Below, piece by piece: positions 28,103 to 36,776 of a DNA stretch of 64,000 nt. Positions within the stretch are counted from its first letter, which is position 1. Every line of letters begins with the position of its first letter. Under the pieces are notes generated by a model. That model was given only the letters and a program-made list of their open reading frames with translations. It had not been told where the DNA came from and did not search any database. The DNA comes from an uncultured Bacteroidales bacterium (lineage in GTDB: Bacteria > Bacteroidota > Bacteroidia > Bacteroidales > UBA932). The stretch lies in the NCBI GenBank assembly GCA_944322585.1, contig CALUPB010000003.1, positions 124,001-188,000 of the forward strand. Direction: 5' to 3'. A program made the translations under genes and the position numbers.

Positions 28103-28999
28103 TTACCGTGCGACATATATGGAAGCGACGAAGTCGTCAAGACAGAAAGTCATAGGCTCCGCCATCATATTGTCTCCCTTGCTCGACTCTAACGTAAAAT
28201 CTATATTGTCCACCTGTCCGAGCTTGGTCAGAGAAAGATTTTTCCATTTGGTCAGCAGGCTGTCCGGCTCAGGCACTCCATTCTCATCAACCTTTTCCCC
28301 TCTGAAATCAGCCAGATAATACTCCACTGACTCCGTTTCCTCACCTTTCAGAAAGCCGGTAACCGTCAGCTTCAGCCAGTCGCCCTGACCGAATCGGGCG
28401 GATGAAGTCTCAGCCATCATCATGGACACCATCTGCTGGGTGTTGTTTATCCGGCACATCTGCGGAGTACAGGTCCCGTAATCCGGTTCGGTGAAGACGA
28501 TGTCGTGTTCAGGCATGGCCGTAGACTCGACAGCCTGGACAAAGACCGCACATATATTGTCTCCCAGTTTAGAATTTATCTTTGTCCCGTATGCCGTATA
28601 CTGAGGATACTGATTCACATACACCTCTCCGGTTCCGCTTTCCCCGTCGCTTCCGGCATCTCCGTCTTCCCCATCGTCACCGACCGTTACAACGAAAGGT
28701 ACATATCCGTTGTCAGCATCCAGGGAGTCTTTCTTCATTGTCAGTGCAAATCCCCCGGACAGAGGCTCTCCCTGAGCGGCCCGGCTGCTGTTGAAGTATA
28801 TGTCTACACTTGAATTTCCGCCTCCGAACACACCTTCAAGATACACGCTGTCGGCCCCGAACTGCTGTATGGCACCATAAAACTCGAAATCGCTGTATGA
28901 TGTCACATTGAGTTCATAATACGAATCATTGAGGCAGGATACCGCTGCCGCTGCGACTGCCGTCACTGCCAGAAAGTATTTAAATCCGTTCATCTTCAT
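28103..28999 (-). CDS. DUF4465-like lipoprotein
   Basis: 298 residues; lipobox AVSC (Cys22). The late motifs GDWLKLTVTGFL, VEYYLADFRGE, LLTKWKNLSLTKLGQVDNIDFTLESS and MTFCLDDF match the DUF4465 pattern (exported beta-sandwich proteins of Bacteroidota, sometimes near corrinoid uptake genes). An acidic G/D/E-rich stretch (about residues 108-126) lies in the middle. A TATCTTTG box with a palindrome around the predicted start site lies about 150 nt upstream. No BtuB-type receptor adjoins it, so a corrinoid role is not supported here. Confidence 0.75.
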   Translation of the reverse strand: MKMNGFKYFLAVTAVAAAAVSCLNDSYYELNVTSYSDFEFYGAIQQFGADSVYLEGVFGGGNSSVDIYFNSSRAAQGEPLSGGFALTMKKDSLDADNGYVPFVVTVGDDGEDGDAGSDGESGTGEVYVNQYPQYTAYGTKINSKLGDNICAVFVQAVESTAMPEHDIVFTEPDYGTCTPQMCRINNTQQMVSMMMAETSSARFGQGDWLKLTVTGFLKGEETESVEYYLADFRGEKVDENGVPEPDSLLTKWKNLSLTKLGQVDNIDFTLESSKGDNMMAEPMTFCLDDFVASIYVAR

Positions 29000-29122
29000 T
29001 GAGATATATTAATAAATCCCTCTACTGCAAGAAACCGTTTTGATTTTTCAAGAATTAAAACAACTTCCAAGAAATTGTCTGATGTTTTGTCGGTATGAAT
29101 TCAAAACAGTTTCCAGGCCATT

Positions 29123-29159
29123 GCCTGGGTACCACATCCTGTACCAGGCTGCAAAGATA
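29123..29159 (-). promoter_or_regulatory. Promoter and operator-like palindrome of the DUF4465 gene
   Basis: TATCTTTG (minus, 29152-29159) would start transcription near 29145, inside an inverted repeat GCCTGG(G)TAC-N8-GTACCAGGC (29123-29149, one bulged G). Its position over the start site suits a repressor operator. It could instead be a 3' hairpin of dapF, but no U tract follows in the minus direction. The 29000-29122 leader shows no riboswitch that I recognise. Confidence 0.45.
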
Positions 29160-29183
29160 TTAAGAAGCCGAGAACAATGCAAG

Positions 29184-30188
29184 TCAACCTACACTTGCCG
29201 GAACAATTTCGGCCACCCGGGCAGCCGGACCTGTCAGCCACACCTCCTCCGCCCCGTCTTCCACAGGACGGAAATCCACGGAAAGCCTGTCTTTCAGAGC
29301 CTGCACATCCACATGGACTCTGCCGTCGCTGTACCGCCCGACGGCATCCCTGAAATGATACGGGACATCCGGAGAAGATGACATGTGGTGGAATGCAGCG
29401 ATTGCGGAAGCCACAATCCCTGTCCCGCACGCATATGTCTCGTCCTCCACTCCCTTTTCGAAAGTCCTGACATTCAGAATGCCCTGAAGCGGCTCCACGA
29501 AATTGACATTGGTGCCTTCCGGGGCGAATTCCTGCCTGTTACGGATGGTCCGACCGTCCCACAGCACATCGTAATCCCTGAGATTGGAGACGAACTTGAC
29601 GAAATGCCTTGTCCCCGTATCGAGAAAATACCCGTGCAGAGGATCATTGAAATCCGCCGTCACCGGAGCTGCTGCGGCAGGATTGCCGTAAGGAGTGATA
29701 CCATGGACATCTATCATTTTCAGACGTACCGTCTTGACAAGACCATCGGCCCGTACAATCTCAGCCTGATGCAATCCGTCAGGTGCCTCGAAACAGTAAA
29801 CCGTCCGTCCGCCATCCGTAAAGCCGGAGACGGAAGATTCCGCCTGCCCATGTGTACAGTCTTCTTGACTTTCCGGCTGCACCGGCCGGTCATCCGGACG
29901 GGCACTCCGGCTTCGGGAGGGAGAGATGCCGAGATCCGCTGCAAAGGCCGCTATGCACCGTCCGCCGTTGCCGCACATCATCCCGCCCGAACCGTCGGAA
30001 TTATAATAGACCATCCTGAAATCCGCAGATTCCGAATTCTCCAAAAGCATAAGCCCGTCAGCCCCCACACCGTACCGGCGGTCGCACAAGGATGCTATCT
30101 GCCCGGCAGTCACTGAAATCCCTGCTGCCCTGTTGTCCATAAGGAGGAAGTCATTGCCTGCTCCCTGGTATTTATAAAGTCTTATCAT
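29184..30188 (-). CDS. dapF: Diaminopimelate epimerase with an insert
   Basis: Converts LL- to meso-diaminopimelate for lysine and peptidoglycan. The two catalytic cysteines are visible: Cys72 in MCGNGGRC and Cys254 in YACGTG. At 334 residues it is longer than usual (about 265-280), in part because of a hydrophilic segment at about residues 89-121 (SPSRSRSARPDD...) after the first active-site loop. It follows the aminotransferase gene by 5 nt. Confidence 0.95.
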   Translation of the reverse strand: MIRLYKYQGAGNDFLLMDNRAAGISVTAGQIASLCDRRYGVGADGLMLLENSESADFRMVYYNSDGSGGMMCGNGGRCIAAFAADLGISPSRSRSARPDDRPVQPESQEDCTHGQAESSVSGFTDGGRTVYCFEAPDGLHQAEIVRADGLVKTVRLKMIDVHGITPYGNPAAAAPVTADFNDPLHGYFLDTGTRHFVKFVSNLRDYDVLWDGRTIRNRQEFAPEGTNVNFVEPLQGILNVRTFEKGVEDETYACGTGIVASAIAAFHHMSSSPDVPYHFRDAVGRYSDGRVHVDVQALKDRLSVDFRPVEDGAEEVWLTGPAARVAEIVPASVG

Positions 30189-30193
30189 AAAAT

Positions 30194-31399
30194 TTAAAGA
30201 TGCAGTTCCTTACGGATAAGCGAGGAGAGCAGACGTATGCCTTCCCTGATACGCTGTTCCGTCATGAACGAGAAATTGAGCCGCATTGTATTCCGTCCGC
30301 TTCCGTCCGGATGGAAGAAACTGCCGGCCACATAGGCCACCCCCGCATCGAGGGCGACATCATAGAATTTCACCGAATCGAAACTCTCCGGCAGCTTAAG
30401 GAATACGAAAAGTCCCCCTTCGGGATGCGTCCAGCGGATATCTTCACCGTCCGTATCATGAGGCATGGTCTGCTCCAGCATCTCCAGCAGGACATCCCGT
30501 TTTCCCTTGTACAGGGCAATGCTTTTGGAGAGGTTCCTGTCAAGACTTCCGTCCGCAACGAACCTTGCCGCCACATACTGGTCGAAGACTGGAGGACACA
30601 GGTCGAGGGACTGCTTGCAGACATATATCTTATCCAAAAGATCCGGATGGGCGAATATCCAGCCGAGCCTGAACCCCGGTGCCATTATCTTGGAAAACGA
30701 GCCGAGATGCAATGTAATGTCCGGTGCTATGGAATATATTGAAGGTACATCCTGTCCCTCATACCTCAACTCCCTGTAAGGGGAATCCTCCACGATAAGC
30801 ATCCCGTACCTCCTTGCCGTTTCCACTAACCGCCTGCGATGCTCCAAAGGCAGTGTTTCCCCGGAAGGATTCTGGAAATCGGGAATGGAATAGATGAATT
30901 TCAGCCGCTTCCCTTCAGATACGGCCTTGTCCGCCGCCATCCTGTATGCAGCCTCGAATTCGTCCGGATCCGGACCGTATCCCACTCCCCGGACATCAGC
31001 CCTGTAGGACCGGAACGACTGCAGGGCACCGAGATAGGACGGATTAGACGTAAGGATGACATCTCCGGGATCGACAAGGACACGTGTGCACACGTCTATG
31101 CCCTGCTGCGAAGACGATGTTATCTGAATCCTCTCCACCGGCACTCCATATCTGGATGACAATACCTCCCGGAGCTCTGTCACACCCTGGGTCGCGCCGT
31201 ACTGGAACGCCTTCGCCCCGACCTCGTCTATCACCTCCGACATCAGCCTCCGGAAATCCTCCAAAGGGAATGTATCCGCCGACGGGTAGCCTCCGGCAAA
31301 TGAATATATTGCATTCAGGTCGACTCTCCTGAAAATATCCCTGACCGGTGACCTGAAAAACGAACCGGTATCAGAAGAAAAGAGATGAGTATAGTCCAT
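30194..31399 (-). CDS. PLP-dependent class I/II aminotransferase (LysN/2-aminoadipate-type), possible N-succinyl-DAP aminotransferase
   Basis: 401 residues; the PLP-binding lysine is Lys237 in GSFSKIMAPGFRLGW, and NPSG lies at 177-180. Overall it resembles the MocR/LysN-type aminotransferase domain without a DNA-binding domain (FAGGYPSADTFP; YGATQGVTELRE). It lies between dapD and dapF and close to dapE, so it is the best local candidate for the DapC step (glutamate:N-succinyl-2-amino-6-ketopimelate). It does not look like DapL. The role is inferred from context. Confidence 0.85.
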   Translation of the reverse strand: MDYTHLFSSDTGSFFRSPVRDIFRRVDLNAIYSFAGGYPSADTFPLEDFRRLMSEVIDEVGAKAFQYGATQGVTELREVLSSRYGVPVERIQITSSSQQGIDVCTRVLVDPGDVILTSNPSYLGALQSFRSYRADVRGVGYGPDPDEFEAAYRMAADKAVSEGKRLKFIYSIPDFQNPSGETLPLEHRRRLVETARRYGMLIVEDSPYRELRYEGQDVPSIYSIAPDITLHLGSFSKIMAPGFRLGWIFAHPDLLDKIYVCKQSLDLCPPVFDQYVAARFVADGSLDRNLSKSIALYKGKRDVLLEMLEQTMPHDTDGEDIRWTHPEGGLFVFLKLPESFDSVKFYDVALDAGVAYVAGSFFHPDGSGRNTMRLNFSFMTEQRIREGIRLLSSLIRKELHL

Positions 31400-31555
31400 T
31401 GCAGTCTATTACATTTTGTACACGAACTTTGGCAAATTCATAATTGCATTGATATTCACGGGTTCGTGCTGCTGCGGAAGCCAAGCTTTACTGACAGACA
31501 AGAAACAGTCAAAAAAACGGCAAAATATTACCGAATGAAAATAAAAAGCCGTCAT

Positions 31556-32335
31556 TTACCGTAAAAGATCTTCAAGCACGACCGATGCGGCTGTCTTTGC
31601 ATCCCTGTACTTCACGATTACCGGAGTATAGATATGTATGCCGTCCTGCGCCCCCGGCCCTTTCGTAACCGGACGGCTTCCGGCTACTACGACAGCACCT
31701 TCAGGCACAATCATCTGTCCTGCGGCATTGGCCCTTATATACCTGCCGGACGTGGCATCGTATATCGCCGTGGAGGCGTTGATTATCACTCCGGTCGCTA
31801 TCACTGCATTTTCACGGACTATCGTACCCTCGTAAATGCCGCAGTTGCCTCCGATGAATACATTGTCCTCGATGATGACGGGAAGTGCGCCCACAGGCTC
31901 CAGCACTCCCCCGAGCTGCGATGCGGCAGAAAGGTGGACATGTCTGCCGACCTGGGCACATGACCCTACAAGAGCGTGGGAATCAATCATAGTATCGGCA
32001 TCCACATATGCTCCGATATTTATATATGAAGGCGGCATCACGATAACTGACGGGGCAAGATACGCCCCTGTCCTCACAGCGCTCCCTCCAGGAACAATCC
32101 TCACTCCGTCATCCGCCGAGAATTTCCTCGCCGGGATGGTGTCCTTGTCGAAGAAACTGAACTGTCCTTCGGACATGTCCGTGAGTTTTCCATATCTGAA
32201 ACCTTCAAGAATGGTTTCCTTGACCCAGGAATTGACTTTCCATTCACCGTCTGTCCGTTCCGCCACACGTACACGCCCCGCTTCCAGGTCACGGACGAGG
32301 GCGTTGAATTTTTCCAGTTGTTGCATTTCATTCAA
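31556..32335 (-). CDS. dapD: Tetrahydrodipicolinate N-succinyltransferase
   Basis: 259 residues; an N-terminal helical domain, then a left-handed beta-helix of hexapeptide repeats with the DapD signature ([34 protein letters not shown] in sequence) and a C-terminal strand region. It starts the succinylase branch of DAP synthesis. It lies 29 nt after dapA. A 156-nt gap without a clear terminator or promoter separates it from the aminotransferase gene. Confidence 0.93.
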   Translation of the reverse strand: MNEMQQLEKFNALVRDLEAGRVRVAERTDGEWKVNSWVKETILEGFRYGKLTDMSEGQFSFFDKDTIPARKFSADDGVRIVPGGSAVRTGAYLAPSVIVMPPSYINIGAYVDADTMIDSHALVGSCAQVGRHVHLSAASQLGGVLEPVGALPVIIEDNVFIGGNCGIYEGTIVRENAVIATGVIINASTAIYDATSGRYIRANAAGQMIVPEGAVVVAGSRPVTKGPGAQDGIHIYTPVIVKYRDAKTAASVVLEDLLR

Positions 32336-32364
32336 TTTTAATCATTGCACACCCGTCAGGCCGC

Positions 32365-33264
32365 TCACGACTTTTCCTCCGTCAGTTCCGCGACAATCTG
32401 CCTCATCCGGTCATAGGTCGCCTGCTCGCAAGGCACGAGAGGAAGCCGCAGTTCATTGCGGATAAGCCCCATAGCCGCAAGTCCGGCCTTGACCGGGATC
32501 GGATTGCTCTCCATAAAACATCCCTTGAACAGCGGAAAAAGTCCGGCATTCAGTCTTTCCGCCGTCCTGAAATCCCCGGCTGCAGCGGCTGCCACAAGAT
32601 CGGCCATCATTTTCGGTGCGATATTGGACACGACACTTATCACGCCCGCACCGCCCGCCTTCATCAGGTCGAGGGTCTGGTCATCATTTCCGCTGAGCAC
32701 GGTAAAGCCGTCCGGTGCTCCGTCTATAATCCGGCATATCTGCTCCAGATCACCGGAAGCCTCTTTGACGGCTATGATATTGCCGATAGCGGCCAGTTCG
32801 AGGGCAGTATCCGACGTCATGTTGGAGCCTGTCCGGGACGGTACGTTATACAGGACAACCGGCTTGTCCGTCTCCGATGCCACTGCCTTGAAATACTCGT
32901 ACATTCCCCTCTGGGTCGGCTTGTTGTAATAAGGGACGACCACCAGAAAAATATCCGCCCCTCGGTTCTCGAGCAGTCTGATATTCCTCACTGTCTGTTT
33001 CAGGGAATTGGTCCCTACACCGACCATGACCGGTTTCCCTCCGCAGCGGGAAGCGGCATACTCTGTCAGTGCGACTTTCTCGTCATCTTCCAGACACGGG
33101 GTCTCGCCTGTCGAACCGAGTGGAACAAGGAAATCCACACCTCCGAGCACCTGTCTGTCGACAAGGGCACCGAAAGCCTTATAATCGACTTCCCCGTCCC
33201 TGAACGGGGTCACGAGGGCAGTACCGAGTCCCCTTAAAGTAAAATTATTATCCAATGTGTTCAT
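32365..33264 (-). CDS. dapA: 4-hydroxy-tetrahydrodipicolinate synthase
   Basis: About 299 residues, (beta/alpha)8 barrel. Visible are GLGTALVTPF at the start, GSTGETPCL (phosphate/pyruvate loop), LYNVPSRTG with the catalytic tyrosine, and IIAVKEASGDLEQI with the Schiff-base lysine. Condenses pyruvate with aspartate semialdehyde. ATG at 33264 fits homologues; 33291 is possible. It lies 52 nt after dapB. Confidence 0.96.
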   Translation of the reverse strand: MNTLDNNFTLRGLGTALVTPFRDGEVDYKAFGALVDRQVLGGVDFLVPLGSTGETPCLEDDEKVALTEYAASRCGGKPVMVGVGTNSLKQTVRNIRLLENRGADIFLVVVPYYNKPTQRGMYEYFKAVASETDKPVVLYNVPSRTGSNMTSDTALELAAIGNIIAVKEASGDLEQICRIIDGAPDGFTVLSGNDDQTLDLMKAGGAGVISVVSNIAPKMMADLVAAAAAGDFRTAERLNAGLFPLFKGCFMESNPIPVKAGLAAMGLIRNELRLPLVPCEQATYDRMRQIVAELTEEKS

Positions 33265-33316
33265 TATATGCACTTTTATGTCCTGCTTCACTGTCCCGCA
33301 CGGGACAGCGGAGGAA

Positions 33317-33985
33317 TCATTTGAAGATTATATCCTTGAAGTCATATACCCCGTCGAGGGTGTCGGCCCTCACCGCAGCCTCGACCGCACCCCTGGCAAA
33401 ACCTTCCCTCGAAAAGGCCTCGTGCCTGAGCACTATCCGGTCATCCGCCCCTTCAAAACCGACGATATGTATTCCGGGAATTTCCCCGCACCTGACAGAC
33501 TGTATATCCGTCTTCACTCCCATATCCGCTTCAATTATTCCGGCAAGGCTTTTTGCAGTCCCGCTCGGGGCATCGAGCTTGTGGCAGTGGTGCATTTCCA
33601 CGATATACGGACTGTATCCGCCTGTCATGGCCATCTTCCTGGAAATGAAATCATTCACTGCGAAGAAAATATTGACGCCTATCGAAAAGTTGGAGGCGTA
33701 TACCATAGCAGTGCCCCGGGACCTGAAATACTCTATGACATCATCCCGGATGTCATCCCACCCCGTAGTGCCGATGACAACAGCCTTGAAATTCTCCGCC
33801 AGGAACCTGTAGTTCTCCCTTATGGCCGCCGGTACGGTAAAATCTATACATACGGATTCCCCGGCTATGGCCGGGTCGAAAGACCTGATGTCCTCGCTCT
33901 TCCCGGCACACTCGATTCCTCTTTCGGCAAGGGCCTTCTCGACCATCCTGCCCATCTTACCGTATCCGCTGATCACTGCTTTCAT
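33317..33985 (-). CDS. dapB: 4-hydroxy-tetrahydrodipicolinate reductase
   Basis: 222 residues. The nucleotide-binding motif GYGKMGR lies at 7-13 and the substrate motif EMHHCHKLDAPSGTAKS in the middle. The ATG at 33985 lies inside the end of lysC (29 nt overlap), indicating translational coupling. The product is shorter than E. coli DapB (273), as usual in Bacteroidota. Confidence 0.95.
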   Translation of the reverse strand: MKAVISGYGKMGRMVEKALAERGIECAGKSEDIRSFDPAIAGESVCIDFTVPAAIRENYRFLAENFKAVVIGTTGWDDIRDDVIEYFRSRGTAMVYASNFSIGVNIFFAVNDFISRKMAMTGGYSPYIVEMHHCHKLDAPSGTAKSLAGIIEADMGVKTDIQSVRCGEIPGIHIVGFEGADDRIVLRHEAFSREGFARGAVEAAVRADTLDGVYDFKDIIFK

Positions 33986-35342
33986 AATCCTTGTCCTCAA
34001 AAAGATATTTATGGACTTCCCTTACGGCCTCCTTCATGGATGACCTGTCCACCACAAAACTGATATTGACGAATGACGCCCCCTGGGATATCATATAGAC
34101 ATTGCAGTCCTTCAGTGACGACATGGTCTGCTTCAGCAGGCCGCGAAGATTGACGATATTCTTGCCGATCACGGATATCTGGGACTTGTCCCTGTCCACA
34201 TCCACCTCCGCAAATGCCGACAGCTCCCTTACGACATCGTCTATGTCCTGGTTACCGTCCATAGTCAGGGAAATGTTGGCTTCCGAAGTACTTATCAGAT
34301 CCACCGAGACCTTGTGCTCGCTGAAAATGGAGAACACCTTCTGCAGGAAGCCCGATACATTGATCATCCTCGTAGAGAAGATATTGAGGAGCAGGATATT
34401 CTCCTTGTAGGACACCGACTTCACCCCGTCTTCAATCTGGTCATCGCGCAGGATCGCCGTCCCCTCCCCGTCAGGGTTCATGGAATTCAGCACATAGACA
34501 GGGATATTCTTCATCACGGCCGGCTCTATGGTCATCGGATGGAGCACCTTCGCCCCGAAATGGGCCATCTCGGCCGCCTCCTCGAACGATATCCTGCTTA
34601 TATTCCTGGTATTCGGGACTATTCTCGGATCCGCCGTCCTCACCCCGTCCACATCAGTCCATATCTCTATCCTCCCCGCATCGAGGGCCATCCCTACAAG
34701 TGATGCCGAATAGTCGGAACCGCCGCGTCCGAGAACCGATGTCTCACCCTTTGCCGTAGATGCAATAAATCCCTGGGTTATAACCGCATCGCAATCCTTG
34801 AATGCCTCATTGACGACTTCCGGAACACGCCTTGAAATCTCCGCCATGTCCGGCTCTCCCTTCATATAATTGTCCGATGTGACAATCATCCTGCGTGCAT
34901 CAATGAAATGCGTGGCAATTCCCATGGCATTCATCGCATAGCAGATGATTGTGGAAGACAGCCATTCGCCGCGGGATATGATTTTGGCCTTGCTCCTGTC
35001 GGTAAGTTCCCCCAGGGCACACACGGCCCCCACGAAACGCCTGAGGCTTTCGCATATTTCCTCAATCTTCGCACAGGCTTCCGCGCATGTGCCGGCCCCG
35101 GCCAGCAGTTCATTCGCAAGATCAAGATGCCGGGACTTCAGGGCATCTATATTGGCATTTGCACCGGCCGCATCACCTGCCGCCGCGCAATCGGATATCC
35201 TGTACAGGAGATCCGTAACCTTGGACAGCGCCGAGACCACCACGACCGGTTTCTGTCCGAGCTTGCCCCGCACTATCGAAATTGTCCTTGTGATTGCTTC
35301 ATAATTGGCGACAGACGTGCCGCCGAATTTCATTACTATCAT
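33957..35342 (-). CDS. lysC: Aspartate kinase, monofunctional
   Basis: 461 residues; first step of the aspartate family. The N-terminal kinase domain begins MIVMKFGGTSVANYEA. Later GRGGSDYSASLVGMAL and EIWTDVDGVRTADPRIV are typical. Two ACT domains at the C-terminus (about 315-455: VSVDLISTSEANISLTMD; ISVIGKNIVNLRGLL) predict feedback control. It has no homoserine dehydrogenase domain. The cluster lacks asd, which must lie elsewhere. Confidence 0.96.
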   Translation of the reverse strand: MIVMKFGGTSVANYEAITRTISIVRGKLGQKPVVVVSALSKVTDLLYRISDCAAAGDAAGANANIDALKSRHLDLANELLAGAGTCAEACAKIEEICESLRRFVGAVCALGELTDRSKAKIISRGEWLSSTIICYAMNAMGIATHFIDARRMIVTSDNYMKGEPDMAEISRRVPEVVNEAFKDCDAVITQGFIASTAKGETSVLGRGGSDYSASLVGMALDAGRIEIWTDVDGVRTADPRIVPNTRNISRISFEEAAEMAHFGAKVLHPMTIEPAVMKNIPVYVLNSMNPDGEGTAILRDDQIEDGVKSVSYKENILLLNIFSTRMINVSGFLQKVFSIFSEHKVSVDLISTSEANISLTMDGNQDIDDVVRELSAFAEVDVDRDKSQISVIGKNIVNLRGLLKQTMSSLKDCNVYMISQGASFVNISFVVDRSSMKEAVREVHKYLFEDKDYESSDQRIR

Positions 35343-35399
35343 ATCTTGTCCGTTTTATATATGCCATCGCAAGTCCCGCGAATGTTCACCTTTTCCCGT

Positions 35400-36452
35400 T
35401 CAGAAAGACCTTTTCAGGACATCGAACATCCTGATATAGTTTTCCTTCGCCTGTTCCAGGTCTTCGAGCAGGATGTATTCCGCATCAGTATGCGCGACTA
35501 AAATCGATCCCGGCCCGCACAGGGCCTTATGTCTGAAATTGGTCAGCTGCGGGGCATCGCTGCCGAATGCCACAGTTTTGGTCCCGAAACCGTCGAGTGT
35601 CAGATATTCCGCAGGGGTGTCGCCCCCGAAAGCCTCCACTTCAATATATTCATCCCTGAAATTGTCCATCACCTCACACACCATCCGGTCACTGGCGAAA
35701 GTAGTCCTGAAATAGATACGGAAGGTAAGGAGGTCGCTCAGGATATTCTGCGGATTGTCGCTGACAAGCCGTCCCACGTTCCATGTAGTCTCGCCCAGCT
35801 GCGGGTCCATCGGGAATTCTACTGCCCTCAACGCATTCATCATGTCCACGAACCGTTCCACTGCGCTCGCCCCGTACACCGGATAGCCAGAATGAAAACT
35901 CCTGCCCCTGACCGTCACAGCGAATGATTTGGTGCCCTTGCTGGCGGACACCATCCGGTTGTCGGTAGGCTCCCCTACTATCACGTACTTTCCTCCGGGA
36001 TACTTTTCCCTGAAATCCCTGGCACCGAGAGACCCTACCTCCTCCCCGTACAGCAGCAGGAGACCGAATCCTGTCTCTCCGTTCCCTGCCAGCTCAAGGC
36101 ATGCGCTGTACATCGAGAAAAGCTGCCCCTTGGCATCGCAGGTGCCCCTGCCGCGTATCACGACCTTGCCGTCATCCCTTTTCTCCACGGACGGAGGGAT
36201 ATAGGGAGGCACCGTGTCATAATGTGTACAGAAGACAATGTCCGGCTCTCCCCACGACAGGAGGATGTCCGAAGGCACCGGGGAGCAGTTCCCGTCTGCA
36301 TCCTTTCTGCCATAGTCCGGACGGTCGGACATATAGACATTGACCTCGCATCCCGACACAGGAAGCCTGCGGATCAGGAATTCAGAAAGTCTGCCCTCCC
36401 CGGATGACGAGGAATCTATGCGGAGCATTTCAAGGAAAAGGTCGATATCCAT
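35400..36452 (-). CDS. dapE: M20 family metallopeptidase, probable succinyl-diaminopimelate desuccinylase
   Basis: 350 residues. M20 metal and catalytic residues are visible: His77 and Asp79 in CTHYDTVPP, Asp106 in GRGTCDAKG, and Glu137-Glu138 in YGEEVGS, with a dimerisation domain after VRGRSFHSG. The ArgE and DapE families cannot be separated by eye; position at the head of the lysC-dapBAD cluster favours DapE. Start at 36452 gives the normal N-terminus; a longer in-frame start at 36509 would leave almost no leader after the -7 box at 36514. Confidence 0.82.
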   Translation of the reverse strand: MDIDLFLEMLRIDSSSSGEGRLSEFLIRRLPVSGCEVNVYMSDRPDYGRKDADGNCSPVPSDILLSWGEPDIVFCTHYDTVPPYIPPSVEKRDDGKVVIRGRGTCDAKGQLFSMYSACLELAGNGETGFGLLLLYGEEVGSLGARDFREKYPGGKYVIVGEPTDNRMVSASKGTKSFAVTVRGRSFHSGYPVYGASAVERFVDMMNALRAVEFPMDPQLGETTWNVGRLVSDNPQNILSDLLTFRIYFRTTFASDRMVCEVMDNFRDEYIEVEAFGGDTPAEYLTLDGFGTKTVAFGSDAPQLTNFRHKALCGPGSILVAHTDAEYILLEDLEQAKENYIRMFDVLKRSF

Positions 36453-36776
36453 AACACCCTGTTTTAACAGCCGCCGGAATACCCCGTAATCCGGACAGCC
36501 GGCAACCAAGCTACAAACTTAAGGAAAATCTGCGGAAAAACCGCCGGAATGCATCAGATTAACGCAACATAAATTGAAAATCAGTCCGTGAGCAGAAAAG
36601 AACCGGACAGGTGTTTTCAAAGGCCAGATGCCGTTTCAAATATTTTGCTTATTTTTGCGCCCCCGGACAGGAGGCATTGCAGATGCCGCACCTCGGGCGT
36701 ACTCCGGCACATTCCCGTACAATTCACATTGCGGGAGACCGGCAGGATAATTGAAAAATTGAACATTGCCAAGCAA
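36453..36776. promoter_or_regulatory. Divergent control region between dapE and the C66-like protease operon
   Basis: 324 nt without a gene. It holds a minus-strand -7 box TAAGTTTG (36514-36521) for dapE-lysC-dapBAD and a plus-strand -7 box TATTTTTG (36650-36657) for the protease operon. The latter leaves a leader of about 110 nt before the ATG at 36777. No leader peptide, riboswitch or operator was recognised. Confidence 0.5.

Noticed and set aside
29000-29150. Cobalamin riboswitch before the DUF4465 gene
   Set aside because: Considered because DUF4465 can lie near corrinoid genes, but the leader is short and I could not find the conserved B12-box core; only a palindrome is supported.
30194-31399. 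LL-diaminopimelate aminotransferase (DapL)
   Set aside because: The N-terminus and active-site context fit LysN/MocR-like aminotransferases; dapD and a dapE-like gene nearby also argue against the direct route.
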